Shown in pieces: positions 1 through 7,011 of a DNA stretch of 8,216 nt. Origin of the DNA: Ignavibacteria bacterium UBA4661. GTDB taxonomy: Bacteria > Bacteroidota > Ignavibacteria > Kapaibacteriales > UBA4661. The stretch lies in the NCBI GenBank assembly GCA_002405405.1, contig DHLT01000023.1:1-8216 (forward strand). Reading direction: 5' to 3'. Both the position numbers and the translations under genes were made by a program. The notes beneath the pieces were generated by a model. It searched no databases. It had not been told where the DNA came from and worked only from the letters and a program-made list of their open reading frames with translations. The number at the start of each line of letters is the position of its first letter. Position 1 is the first letter of the stretch.

Positions 1-1359
1 GGTTCCGTTGGCTTGCTCATTTAGTTCTAAAACGGCTTGTGCTGTTGAGCCTGAGCCTGCAAATAAGTCTAAAATAAGGTCGTTGTTTTTTGCAGTAAGT
101 TTCAAGGTTCGGGCAATTAAGCCGACGGGTTTAGGTTTGGGAAAGACTTCTTTTGAAAATCCTAAATCTATAAATTGCTCACTGCCTCTTTCGCTATTTA
201 CGTCTTTGTATGACCATGCTGAAACAGGCTTTAATAATTTCCTGTCTTTCAAATAATCAAGCTCAAATATCCCCCATATTTTTCGCTTTGGCATATATCT
301 ACATAGTAGCTTTTTCAAATTGTCTTTTGATGTATCATATCCCCATCTCCAACGTCCTAACCGCCCATCTTCTCTTACAGGTATTACTTCTTCCCAGCCC
401 TTTAGCTCAAGTTGAGTTTTTGATACTCGTATTTCTTTTGTCTCTTGGTTGTAGTAAAAATAATAGAACATATCTTCCCTGTCTTCCTTTAGGTCTTCAT
501 CTCCTGTCTTTCGTAAATCTATTTCTCTGTATTCATTTCCATCTGTATCTATCTTACTATATCTGATTATTACATTTTCTTCCGCTTCAAAACCGTACCA
601 ACAAGTTGCCAAGATATTTTTTGCATAAATCAGTAAATATTCATGTGCCGTAGCGATAAATTTATCGTCTGACCTACCTTTAGGATTATTAACATTTGCT
701 ATTATTCCAACAAAGTTTTCCTCTCCAAAAACTTCATTGCACAAGAGTTTCAAATTTGCCTGTTCGTTATCGTCAATGGAGATAAAAATTACGCCGTCTT
801 CGCGTAAGAGGTTACGGGCAAGGTAAAGGCGGGGGTACATCATAGAGAGCCACACGGAATGAAACTGCCCGTTTTCGCGGCTGTTCTTTTTCCAAAGCTC
901 TTGTTTGTTCAGGAAGCCGTTTTCATCGGTTATGCCTGTACGTTGCTGATATTCGTGCCGCCGCTCGCTGTAATCGTCGGGGTAAATAAAGCTATCGTTC
1001 CCGGTGTTGTAGGGTGGGTCAATGTATATCATTTTAACTTTGCCGAAATAGGACTTTTGCAGTACCCGCAACACTTCTAAATTTTCCCCTTCAATAAAGA
1101 TGTTTCCCGCGTCCTGAAAATTGATACTGTTCACTAAGTCGGGAACAAGGGTAGCCATTGTTTGCTTTTGTACTTCTTTGCGGGCTTCGGACTTGCCCGC
1201 CCATGACAATTCGTAGTATTCGTTCTGAAATGATACGTTATCGCCTAATACATCGCATAGGCGCTTGAAGTCAATGGAACTTTCCGTAAAGACTTCGGGG
1301 AAAATTTCCCGCAGTCTGGAAATACGTTCTTCTGTAATGTTAAGACTTTTGCCATCCAT
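1..1359 (-). CDS. Type III restriction-modification DNA methyltransferase (Mod), 3' end beyond window
   Basis: This is the modification subunit of a Type III restriction system, an S-adenosylmethionine-dependent adenine-N6 methyltransferase that also recognises the target site for the Res subunit. The frame is open for 453 codons to the left edge. Seen: an N-terminal segment with LSWAGKSEA (residues 51-59), FIEGENLEVL (88-97), the catalytic motif DPPYNTG (114-120), a following NGQFHSVWLSMMYPRL block, and the cofactor-binding motif DLFAGSGS (431-438). DPPY before FxGxG is the beta-class order typical of Type III Mod. About 100-200 C-terminal residues are probably missing. I chose the ATG at 1359 because GGAG lies 9 nt upstream and the protein then begins MDGKS, as in relatives. 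An in-frame ATG at 1374 is the alternative, with a TAA just before it at 1378-1380. Residues ~212-400, the target-recognition region, use AT-rich codons unlike the flanks. The partner res gene would lie left of the window. Confidence 0.93.
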   Translation of the reverse strand, partial: MDGKSLNITEERISRLREIFPEVFTESSIDFKRLCDVLGDNVSFQNEYYELSWAGKSEARKEVQKQTMATLVPDLVNSINFQDAGNIFIEGENLEVLRVLQKSYFGKVKMIYIDPPYNTGNDSFIYPDDYSERRHEYQQRTGITDENGFLNKQELWKKNSRENGQFHSVWLSMMYPRLYLARNLLREDGVIFISIDDNEQANLKLLCNEVFGEENFVGIIANVNNPKGRSDDKFIATAHEYLLIYAKNILATCWYGFEAEENVIIRYSKIDTDGNEYREIDLRKTGDEDLKEDREDMFYYFYYNQETKEIRVSKTQLELKGWEEVIPVREDGRLGRWRWGYDTSKDNLKKLLCRYMPKRKIWGIFELDYLKDRKLLKPVSAWSYKDVNSERGSEQFIDLGFSKEVFPKPKPVGLIARTLKLTAKNNDLILDLFAGSGSTAQAVLELNEQANGT

Positions 1360-1379
1360 CTCTTGAATCTCCATCTCTT
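1356..1379 (-). repeat. 9-bp direct repeat duplicating the Mod start region
   Basis: On the minus strand AAGAGATGG occurs at 1379-1371 and again at 1364-1356, separated by six bases, giving a 15-bp period. Each copy holds one of the two in-frame candidate ATG codons of the methyltransferase (1374 and 1359). The first copy supplies the GGAG that sits at a good Shine-Dalgarno distance from the second ATG. This may be chance or a small duplication that created a second start. Confidence 0.5.
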
Positions 1380-1522
1380 AAAAGCATTGATAGCAGGAAT
1401 ATAAATATAGCGAACCATGCTGACAGTATTAAGGGGCGGCAATTTACAGGAATAGTGTATATCTCGTACTGCATTTAGTCTATTTGCAATGAGGTCTTCA
1501 TCAAGCAGATTGAGATTTATTG

Positions 1523-2038
1523 TTAGGTAGTAGGAGTCATGGGTAACTCTACAATAAAAGTCGCACCTTTACCCAATTGTGATTCACACCAAATCTTGCC
1601 ACCTATCATGGTCGTAATTTTTTTGACAATCGATAGACCCAAGCCGGTAGAATGTTTGCCGCCGGTGGGTTGTGCCGAAAGACGGGCAAATTTGCCGAAG
1701 AGCCGTTGTTGGTCATCTTCCGATAAACCGGAACCTTGGTCTTGTACTTCGATGCGCAGATATTCGGACTCATGATGATGGATATGGTGAAGCCGTAGTA
1801 CGATTTCTTTGTGATGCGGTGAATACTTAACAGCATTGGAAATCAGGTTGTCCAAAATTTGATGAATGATAGCGCTGTCGGTGCGAATGATAATCGGATC
1901 GGAAGGTATGTTCTGGTGAAGTACAATATGCTTGGCTTCTGCACGTGCCCGATACTCTTGTATCAAGACATCAACAAGGGTGCTAAGATTGACATCGCTC
2001 CACGTTAGGTGGATCTTGCCGCTTTCAAGTGCATTCAC
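1523..2038 (-). CDS. 5'-truncated sensor histidine kinase (HATPase_c domain only), probable remnant
   Basis: The 171 residues form a nearly complete histidine-kinase ATP-binding domain: N box DNLISNAVKYSP (63-74), G1 box DQGSGLS (100-106), F box LFGKF (113-117), G2 box STGLGLS (130-136), ending TFIVELP. The GTG start at 2038 is only the first available start and has no ribosome-binding site. Reading back in frame gives KKRQLVTNLLD directly before the start, which matches the second dimerisation helix of such kinases (the usual pattern is LvxnLLDvxxLESGK). This continues to a TAA at 2096-2098. No phosphoacceptor H box or sensor domain is visible upstream in any minus frame. The piece could bind ATP but could not autophosphorylate on a histidine of its own. 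I read it as a relic of a kinase that lost its 5' part. A stand-alone ATPase domain is the alternative. Confidence 0.8.
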   Translation of the reverse strand: MNALESGKIHLTWSDVNLSTLVDVLIQEYRARAEAKHIVLHQNIPSDPIIIRTDSAIIHQILDNLISNAVKYSPHHKEIVLRLHHIHHHESEYLRIEVQDQGSGLSEDDQQRLFGKFARLSAQPTGGKHSTGLGLSIVKKITTMIGGKIWCESQLGKGATFIVELPMTPTT

Positions 2039-2144
2039 ATCAAGAAGATTTGTAACAAGCTGTCGCTTTTTGCCTCGTGCAACAGCATTGATACATTAGC
2101 CGTATGCAGGCTTATGAACAAGCAAACAAGCATGATATAAAATC

Positions 2145-2267
2145 TTAATCTTTGTAAATACTATGTGGGGAACGTACATTCACAAGAATAGAGTAGTCTG
2201 TATGGATTCGGAGATGGTGTAAATACTCCCGCAATGCTACGATATTTTTTTGTTTTTTGTGCGCCAC
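2145..2267 (-). CDS. Possible 40-residue ORF between kinase remnant and unknown gene (doubtful)
   Basis: A short frame opens with GTG at 2267, preceded by AGGAG with only a 3-nt gap, and closes with TAA at 2145-2147. The peptide is basic and His-rich, with LREYLHHLRIHTDYSIL in its middle. I recognise no family. It lies upstream of the kinase fragment on the same strand but in another frame, so it could be a decayed piece of the lost 5' part, a tiny gene, or noise in the 214-bp space before the divergent gene at 2313. Confidence 0.15.
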   Translation of the reverse strand: MAHKKQKNIVALREYLHHLRIHTDYSILVNVRSPHSIYKD

Positions 2268-2312
2268 AATCTCCTACTGTGGTAACTCTTCAATACGGTA
2301 TCAATATCGATA

Positions 2313-2969
2313 ATGCGAACAATTCATCTTCATCCTGAACACTATCTTGGCATTGAAATCGTTCCGGTTTTTTCCCGTGGCGATCTCTTTTGCCGCAAGG
2401 GTATGGAGCACATCGCTCGTTTGTATCCCAATGTTGAAGCATGGCAAAGCAAGGGGTTACGTGGTTCGGGTGCTATTGCGGCAATGGCAATGTCAGGTTA
2501 TACACTGGCAGTCGCCCTTGATGGTGTTTTACCACGATTTGATCGTGTTATTCATGACTACGATGAGCATCATCATGACGATACACACAAGCAGAGTATA
2601 GCCGTTCCGCGATTTATTGCCTTTGGTGAATCAAGCACTTTTGCGGTGTTTGCCGAATTGAATGACATGGCAGGTATTGAGCATTTGTGGATGATCGCTG
2701 ATTTACTCGATGAACGTACCAAGCACTCGGCACATCGGGCACTGGGAGCATTGACCAAAGATTACCACTTGGCAATTGCGGATTGGCATTGGAAAGAATG
2801 GATTGACATGCGGAATACTCCTGCATTACAAGAGTATCTTGGTCGACGTTATCGTATTGCATCACGCAAAGGATATGCCGGCACAGAGGTACATCATGGT
2901 GCGCAGACAACGAAACGAAAATCGCAGAAACGCATTCCATGGTGGTATCAATTGCGCTGGTGGGATTGA
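2313..2969 (+). CDS. Hypothetical protein, 218 residues, His- and Trp-rich
   Basis: I do not recognise this protein. By eye it has 16 histidines and 7 or more tryptophans. It contains an acidic/His cluster HDYDEHHHDDTH at residues 81-92, which could bind metal, and a Gly/Ala-rich mildly hydrophobic stretch around 51-73. A helical-looking middle (110-180) follows, then a basic, aromatic tail with TTKRKSQKR at 199-207 and PWWYQLRWWD at the end. There is no signal peptide, lipobox or clear membrane helix, so a cytoplasmic location is likely. The ATG at 2313 is the first start after an in-frame TAA at 2283-2285, and no good Shine-Dalgarno precedes it. The gene converges on the PAS-domain gene with 18 bp between stop codons. 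Its codon use resembles the neighbouring chromosomal genes. The minus-strand frames overlapping it have weaker composition, so this strand is preferred. No function can be assigned. Confidence 0.72.
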   Translation: MRTIHLHPEHYLGIEIVPVFSRGDLFCRKGMEHIARLYPNVEAWQSKGLRGSGAIAAMAMSGYTLAVALDGVLPRFDRVIHDYDEHHHDDTHKQSIAVPRFIAFGESSTFAVFAELNDMAGIEHLWMIADLLDERTKHSAHRALGALTKDYHLAIADWHWKEWIDMRNTPALQEYLGRRYRIASRKGYAGTEVHHGAQTTKRKSQKRIPWWYQLRWWD

Positions 2970-2987
2970 GTGGTACAGGAGAACTTG

Positions 2988-3902
2988 CTACGAGATGCCT
3001 TGCCCATTCTTGCCACGCGCAAGATCTCTGAAATACATTGCTACACATCCCATGAGTTCGACCAAACGAATACGTCCTTCACTGATCAGTGCTTGATGCT
3101 TTTGCGGATGGTTATTGTTGTTGGTGAGTTCGCGAATAGCCGCTGTGTGCAGGTCAATCATATCACGAGCTTGCAAGCGCATGAAACCGACTCTCTCGGC
3201 GAATTGCTCGATTTCTTGCGATGCACGGCGAGGTATTTTGAATGCTTGTTCTTCAATACCCCGAAGAAGGATTGCTCCGTATTGGTGTGTCAATTCACGA
3301 AATAATTTGGGGGCTTCATCTTTCAATCGCCGTGAATCCAAACTATCCGTAATACTGTTATACTCCAAAGTCAAACTGGCAAGCGCGCTCAGTTCGAGCA
3401 GAGCATTGTTATTATAGGTAGTTTGTAGCGATTCGGCAACTTCCTCGGTCATTTCGCGTTTTTGGCGTGTGATATTCGTATGGGATACTACTAAACCGGA
3501 AAAACCTGCTCCCTCAAGCGGAACGACACGCATCATAAACCAGCGCTCCTCCGTAGGAGAGTGGCAAGGATATACTACTTCAAACGATGTTGATTCCCGA
3601 CGCAAGACAGCAAGCATCCCATCAAGTGAAAGCAAAGATTGCGAAGCAGAATCACCAATCGAAGTCTTACATACATCAAAGTAGTTTGTGCCGACAGCAT
3701 CGTTGACCAAAAGATGCTGATTGTCATTCTCATGTGCAAAATCCCGCCATGCCTTATTGACGGCAACAATAATGCCTTGGTTATTGACAATAGCAATATG
3801 TTGCGAGAGTGAGTCCAGAACAGCGAGAGCAAGTTCTAGCGATTCTCGTTGCTCGGTGGTAATAAGTTGCGGTGTGGTTGATAGAGTGGTTTCGGTTTCC
3901 AT
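2988..3902 (-). CDS. PAS-domain signalling protein with C-terminal RsbU-N/KaiA-like helical domain
   Basis: A cytoplasmic sensor or adaptor protein of 304 residues. Residues ~24-150 form a PAS domain: HIAIVNNQGIIVAVNKAWRDF (35-55) is its first strand pair and helix, followed by GTNYFDVC (71-78). The signature YPCHSPTEERWFMMRV (111-126) and VVSHTNITRQKR (138-149) come next; these are typical of PAS domains that feed histidine kinases or phosphatases. After a short linker, residues ~185-298 are all helical by composition. Their pattern (DMIDLHTAAIREL at 248-260, VELMGCVAMYFRDL at 281-294) resembles the N-terminal dimerisation/switch-binding domain of the phosphatase RsbU and KaiA-type folds. 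That assignment is an inference from pattern only. No kinase, cyclase or PP2C output follows, so it probably acts through protein contacts. No Shine-Dalgarno precedes the ATG. The M48 gene ends 72 nt upstream on the same strand, so cotranscription is possible. Confidence 0.85.
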   Translation of the reverse strand: METETTLSTTPQLITTEQRESLELALAVLDSLSQHIAIVNNQGIIVAVNKAWRDFAHENDNQHLLVNDAVGTNYFDVCKTSIGDSASQSLLSLDGMLAVLRRESTSFEVVYPCHSPTEERWFMMRVVPLEGAGFSGLVVSHTNITRQKREMTEEVAESLQTTYNNNALLELSALASLTLEYNSITDSLDSRRLKDEAPKLFRELTHQYGAILLRGIEEQAFKIPRRASQEIEQFAERVGFMRLQARDMIDLHTAAIRELTNNNNHPQKHQALISEGRIRLVELMGCVAMYFRDLARGKNGQGIS

Positions 3903-3974
3903 GGCATGAGTTGATAAAAAAGCGAAATAATGTATTCTTACATAACTTTCGATGGTGCATAGTAAGCATTATTT

Positions 3975-4784
3975 TTAGTTTTTCTTGTAATACTTTAGGG
4001 CTTCGGGAAGATAGGCAGTAATATCTGCAATACGTGTATCATGTGCAGGATGCGTGCTCAAGAATTCGGGTTGCGATGTGCCACCGGTCATCGCTGACAT
4101 ACGTTGCCAAAATGGTGCTGCTGCGTTGGGATCATAACCCGCCATTGCCATGAAGACCAAGCCGAGTTTGTCAGCTTCGGACTCATGCGTTCTGCTGAAA
4201 GGCAGAAGAATGCCAATCTGAGCACCTGCACCAATAGCGCCCATCCACATTGCTTGTGTTTGCTGGGGCTTGTCACGCAGGGCAACCGAGAGTGCACCTA
4301 CGCCAAGTTGTGTGAGCATTTGTTGACTCATGCGCTCTGCACCATGCTCGGCAATCGCATGGGCAACTTCATGCCCCATAACGACCGCAATACCTGCTTC
4401 ATCGCGACATACAGGAAGGATGCCGGTATAGAAAACAACTTTGCCGCCCGGCATGCACCACGCATTTAAATCTTTGCTTTCAACAAGATTGAATTCCCAT
4501 TGAAAATCTTTGACACGATCACTCATGTTGTTATCGGTCATGTATCGCATAACAGCTTTGCTGATACGATCACCAACACGCTTGATAGTCGCGGTCTGTT
4601 CTGCATTTGTACTGAGTTTATTAGTCTTGAGGAATTGATCGTATTGTTGGAAGCTCATGGTATTCATTTCGCTACCGGGAATAAAATTCAACTGTCTGCG
4701 TCCGGTGACAGCAACACTGCTACACGCAACGACAATGCAAGTAAGAGCAACACAGCCAAGAGCAAGTCCGGTGGAACGTAACAT
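3975..4784 (-). CDS. M48-family zinc metallopeptidase, lipoprotein
   Basis: A membrane-anchored periplasmic protease of the M48 group that includes LoiP, YcaL and BepA, which take part in outer-membrane protein quality control. From the ATG at 4784 the protein has 269 residues. Residues 1-20 are a signal peptide (LALGCVALTCIVVA core) with lipobox VVAC and the lipidated Cys at 21. The zinc site is HEVAH (138-142), with the third ligand in ESEAD (201-205). FLSTHPAHDTRI (241-252) is the usual C-terminal family motif. The frame extends upstream to a TTG at 4910 and another ATG at 4820, but those starts would place 32 or more residues before the lipobox Cys, so 4784 fits better. None has a clear Shine-Dalgarno. 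It is divergent from lpxB across about 250 bp and lies upstream of the PAS gene. No TPR repeats follow the protease domain, so it is a short, BepA-like core only. Confidence 0.93.
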   Translation of the reverse strand: MLRSTGLALGCVALTCIVVACSSVAVTGRRQLNFIPGSEMNTMSFQQYDQFLKTNKLSTNAEQTATIKRVGDRISKAVMRYMTDNNMSDRVKDFQWEFNLVESKDLNAWCMPGGKVVFYTGILPVCRDEAGIAVVMGHEVAHAIAEHGAERMSQQMLTQLGVGALSVALRDKPQQTQAMWMGAIGAGAQIGILLPFSRTHESEADKLGLVFMAMAGYDPNAAAPFWQRMSAMTGGTSQPEFLSTHPAHDTRIADITAYLPEALKYYKKN

Positions 4785-4966
4785 ATGACTAGTAAAGCAA
4801 CGTAAAAAAGAGAATCGCATAGAGAAGTATAGATGTCGTGAAAGTGTACAATGGTCGAGGATGGCTGTACGTATGATAACGAAATTGATGTTTTCTTTAG
4901 TGAAGTGCAAGCAAAATCATACGTTTTTGCTCTGCAAATGTTTGGGTAATTTGTTGTCATCATGAT

Positions 4967-4989
4967 TGCATGAGAAGTTTCATCATGCA
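4967..4989. promoter_or_regulatory. Inverted repeat in the divergent M48/lpxB intergenic region, possible operator
   Basis: TGCATGA (4967-4973) and TCATGCA (4983-4989) are perfect 7-bp inverted arms around a 9-bp spacer. They lie 48 bp before the lpxB start and about 180 bp from the peptidase start. CATCATG also recurs at 4958-4964 and 4981-4987. Spacing and symmetry suit a dimeric regulator, but no promoter box could be placed with confidence, and such short arms can occur by chance. Confidence 0.25.
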
Positions 4990-5036
4990 CAACATGGTAT
5001 TCATGATCTTTTGAAGAGTAACCATAAAGTATTCTT

Positions 5037-6173
5037 GTGCAGACAATACCTAAAAAGACTTTTTTTATCGTTGCAGGTGAAACATCGGGCGATTTGCATG
5101 GCGCACGTTTGATGCGGGCATTGCGCGAACAGTTTCCGGATGCACACTTTGAGGGTATTGGTGGTGAGCGCATGACGGCAGAAGGGCTTCGCTCACTTGT
5201 ACCATTATCAGATATCAATGTTGTCGGTTTTTGGGAAGTTGCCAAACGTTACGGACAATTTCGTGCATTGTTGGAACAGTGTAAAACGCATTTACAAAGT
5301 AAACCATATGCAGCATTTATTCCGGTAGATTATCCGGGGTTCAATTTGCGACTTGCCCGCCACGCAAAGTCTTTTGGTATTCCCGTGTGTTGGTATATTG
5401 CCCCACAACTGTGGGCATGGGGCGAGCGTCGAGCAGAACAGCTTCGAGCCGTGTGCGATGTGCTGATGGTCGTGTTTCCTTTTGAAGAAGAGTTCTTCAC
5501 AAAGCACAGTATTCATACATGTTTTGTTGGTCATCCGCTCCTCGATGATCCTGCGTTTTCCGGTAGCATTCTTCCTATCGATGAACGTGTACGGACAATT
5601 GCGCTTTTACCCGGTAGCCGCCTGCAAGAAGTTGAACGACATTTGCCTCTGCAATGTGCAGTAGCCGATATACTTTCAGAAAAGTTGCCGGGCTATTCGT
5701 TCACGATTGCTCAATCACCGAATGTCCCGCAGAGCATATATGATCAATGTGTACAAGGATGCAAAGCTCTCATTAACTTCACCAACGACTCGCGGACTTT
5801 GCTTCGCACAGCCCGTGCAGGCATTATCAAAACAGGAACATCGACCCTCGAAGCAGGGTTGCTCGGACTGCCTTTTGTGATGATGTATCGGACATCGTGG
5901 CTGTCGTACTGGTTTGCAAAGCGCGTCGTTAAACTCTCGTCGATTGCTCTTGTGAATATCATTGCACCGACACCGATTGTGAAAGAATTGATTCAAGATG
6001 AAGCACGGATCGATACGCTTTCTCAAGAGATTCTACATTTGGTAGAAGATCAAGAATATGCATCCACAATGCAGGATGCCATGCGTGATTTGCGAGTATT
6101 GCTTGGTTATACTGAGGGTGAAGATTTGGCATCAACACGTTGCGCTCGTGTGATTGCAGAAAATTGCCGATGA
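5037..6173 (+). CDS. lpxB: Lipid-A-disaccharide synthase (LpxB)
   Basis: A peripheral inner-membrane glycosyltransferase (GT19) that joins UDP-2,3-diacylglucosamine to lipid X to make lipid A disaccharide-1-phosphate. The 378 residues match the usual length. Seen in order: VAGETSGDLHGARLMRAL (12-29), GIGGERM (40-46), VVGFWEV (62-68), VDYPGFNLRLA (97-107), YIAPQLWAWGERRAEQLR (120-137), VFPFEEEFF (146-154), FVGHPLLD (163-170), LLPGSRLQEVERHLP (190-204) and KTGTSTLEAGLLGLPF (265-280). The C-terminal segment reads NIIAPTPIVKELIQ where many proteobacterial enzymes have a PE(L/F)LQ motif, a divergence consistent with a non-proteobacterial host. The GTG at 5037 is the first usual start after an in-frame TAA at 5025-5027. 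There is no evident Shine-Dalgarno. An acyltransferase gene follows 40 nt downstream. Confidence 0.97.
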   Translation: MQTIPKKTFFIVAGETSGDLHGARLMRALREQFPDAHFEGIGGERMTAEGLRSLVPLSDINVVGFWEVAKRYGQFRALLEQCKTHLQSKPYAAFIPVDYPGFNLRLARHAKSFGIPVCWYIAPQLWAWGERRAEQLRAVCDVLMVVFPFEEEFFTKHSIHTCFVGHPLLDDPAFSGSILPIDERVRTIALLPGSRLQEVERHLPLQCAVADILSEKLPGYSFTIAQSPNVPQSIYDQCVQGCKALINFTNDSRTLLRTARAGIIKTGTSTLEAGLLGLPFVMMYRTSWLSYWFAKRVVKLSSIALVNIIAPTPIVKELIQDEARIDTLSQEILHLVEDQEYASTMQDAMRDLRVLLGYTEGEDLASTRCARVIAENCR

Positions 6174-6213
6174 TGAATGTAGTGCCATCTTATTTTTTGT
6201 AGTTGTTGACCCT

Positions 6214-6828
6214 ATGCGCTCTATTGTCCAGAGTATCTTTATTCGTGTGCTTCGTGCAGTGTCGCAAACATGGCGCATTCGCTTGGTTGAGGAAGAAATG
6301 CAGGAGATACTTTCGATGCCTGCTATTGTCTTGTTTTGGCATGATGAAATGTTGCCTGTGTGGCACATCTTTGCACCGAAAAAGACAATTACTCATGCTA
6401 CGGCACTGACGAGTCTGAGCAATGATGGTAGTGTTTTAGCCGAGCTGTTGCGTCTTTTGGGTTATACGGTCGTGCGGGGCTCATCGTCTCGTGGCGGTAG
6501 CGAAGCATTACAAGAAATTGTTCGTGCTACAGAGCAAGGTATGGTCTTGCTTACGCCCGATGGTCCGCGAGGTCCGCGTCATGTGTGCAAAATCGGTGGC
6601 ATTGTGGCGGCACATCGTACCGGAGTACCACTTCGGTTGGTACGCATCAGAGCAGAGGGCTGGCGACTTCTACGCAGTTGGGATCATTTTTTAATACCCT
6701 ATCCTTTTGCTCGTATAGAGATCGTCACTAGCGAAGCGATCATCATTCCGGCTGATGCTTCACGTGAAGAGATTACCCGTTATTGTGAGAAAATTCAACG
6801 CCAATTGGAAGTGCTTGGCGAAGCGTAA
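6214..6828 (+). CDS. DUF374 lysophospholipid acyltransferase family protein, LpxJ-like lipid A acyltransferase
   Basis: A membrane-associated acyltransferase probably acting on lipid A or its precursors. The DUF374 family includes LpxJ of Helicobacter and Campylobacter, a secondary acyltransferase. Seen in 204 residues: FWHDEMLPVW (41-50) with the catalytic His, TSLSNDGSVLAELLRLLGY (66-84), VVRGSSSRGGSEAL (86-99), the hallmark LLTPDGPRGPRHV (112-124), then GGIVAAHRTGVPL and RSWDHFLIPYPFARIEI (154-170). The order and spacing match DUF374 throughout. I chose the ATG at 6214, 40 nt after the lpxB stop. The frame is also open to a TTG at 6154 that would overlap lpxB by 20 nt and add a short hydrophobic stretch (LFFVVVDP). 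Position directly behind lpxB supports a lipid A role over general phospholipid acylation, but the acyl donor and acceptor cannot be read from sequence. Confidence 0.92.
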   Translation: MRSIVQSIFIRVLRAVSQTWRIRLVEEEMQEILSMPAIVLFWHDEMLPVWHIFAPKKTITHATALTSLSNDGSVLAELLRLLGYTVVRGSSSRGGSEALQEIVRATEQGMVLLTPDGPRGPRHVCKIGGIVAAHRTGVPLRLVRIRAEGWRLLRSWDHFLIPYPFARIEIVTSEAIIIPADASREEITRYCEKIQRQLEVLGEA

Positions 6829-7011
6829 TGTTACTCTTAGCATGAGTATAATTTGAGCAGTAATATACCCCCATGACAGTCCTTCGTGTGCTGCTGAAAG
6901 ACTATACACGGATTTATATTAACCACCGAAGAGCATGACGCAAGGGGGCAAGAAGAATATGCAGGAGCATGAAATTTTTTGTAATGATTTAAAGTATGGA
7001 ATACACACGTA

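Noticed and set aside
1606..1836. Minus-strand frame of 76 codons inside the kinase fragment
   Set aside because: It overlaps the HATPase domain in another frame; the kinase frame carries all the N, G1, F and G2 motifs, so this is a shadow.
2614..3048. Minus-strand frame of 144 codons opposite the unknown protein
   Set aside because: It overlaps both the gene at 2313-2969 and the 3' end of the PAS gene, has a Cys/Ser/His-rich noisy composition and no recognisable motif; it is probably a shadow, though neither strand has a known family here.
4688..5245. Minus-strand frame of 185 codons across the M48/lpxB intergenic region
   Set aside because: It runs through the start of lpxB on the opposite strand and the signal peptide of the peptidase in another frame; it lacks protein-like motifs, and both flanking genes are certain.
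6832..6848. Hairpin TACTC/GAGTA just after the acyltransferase stop
   Set aside because: The stem is only 5 bp, AT-rich, with a 7-nt loop and no following T run, so it is not credible as a terminator.
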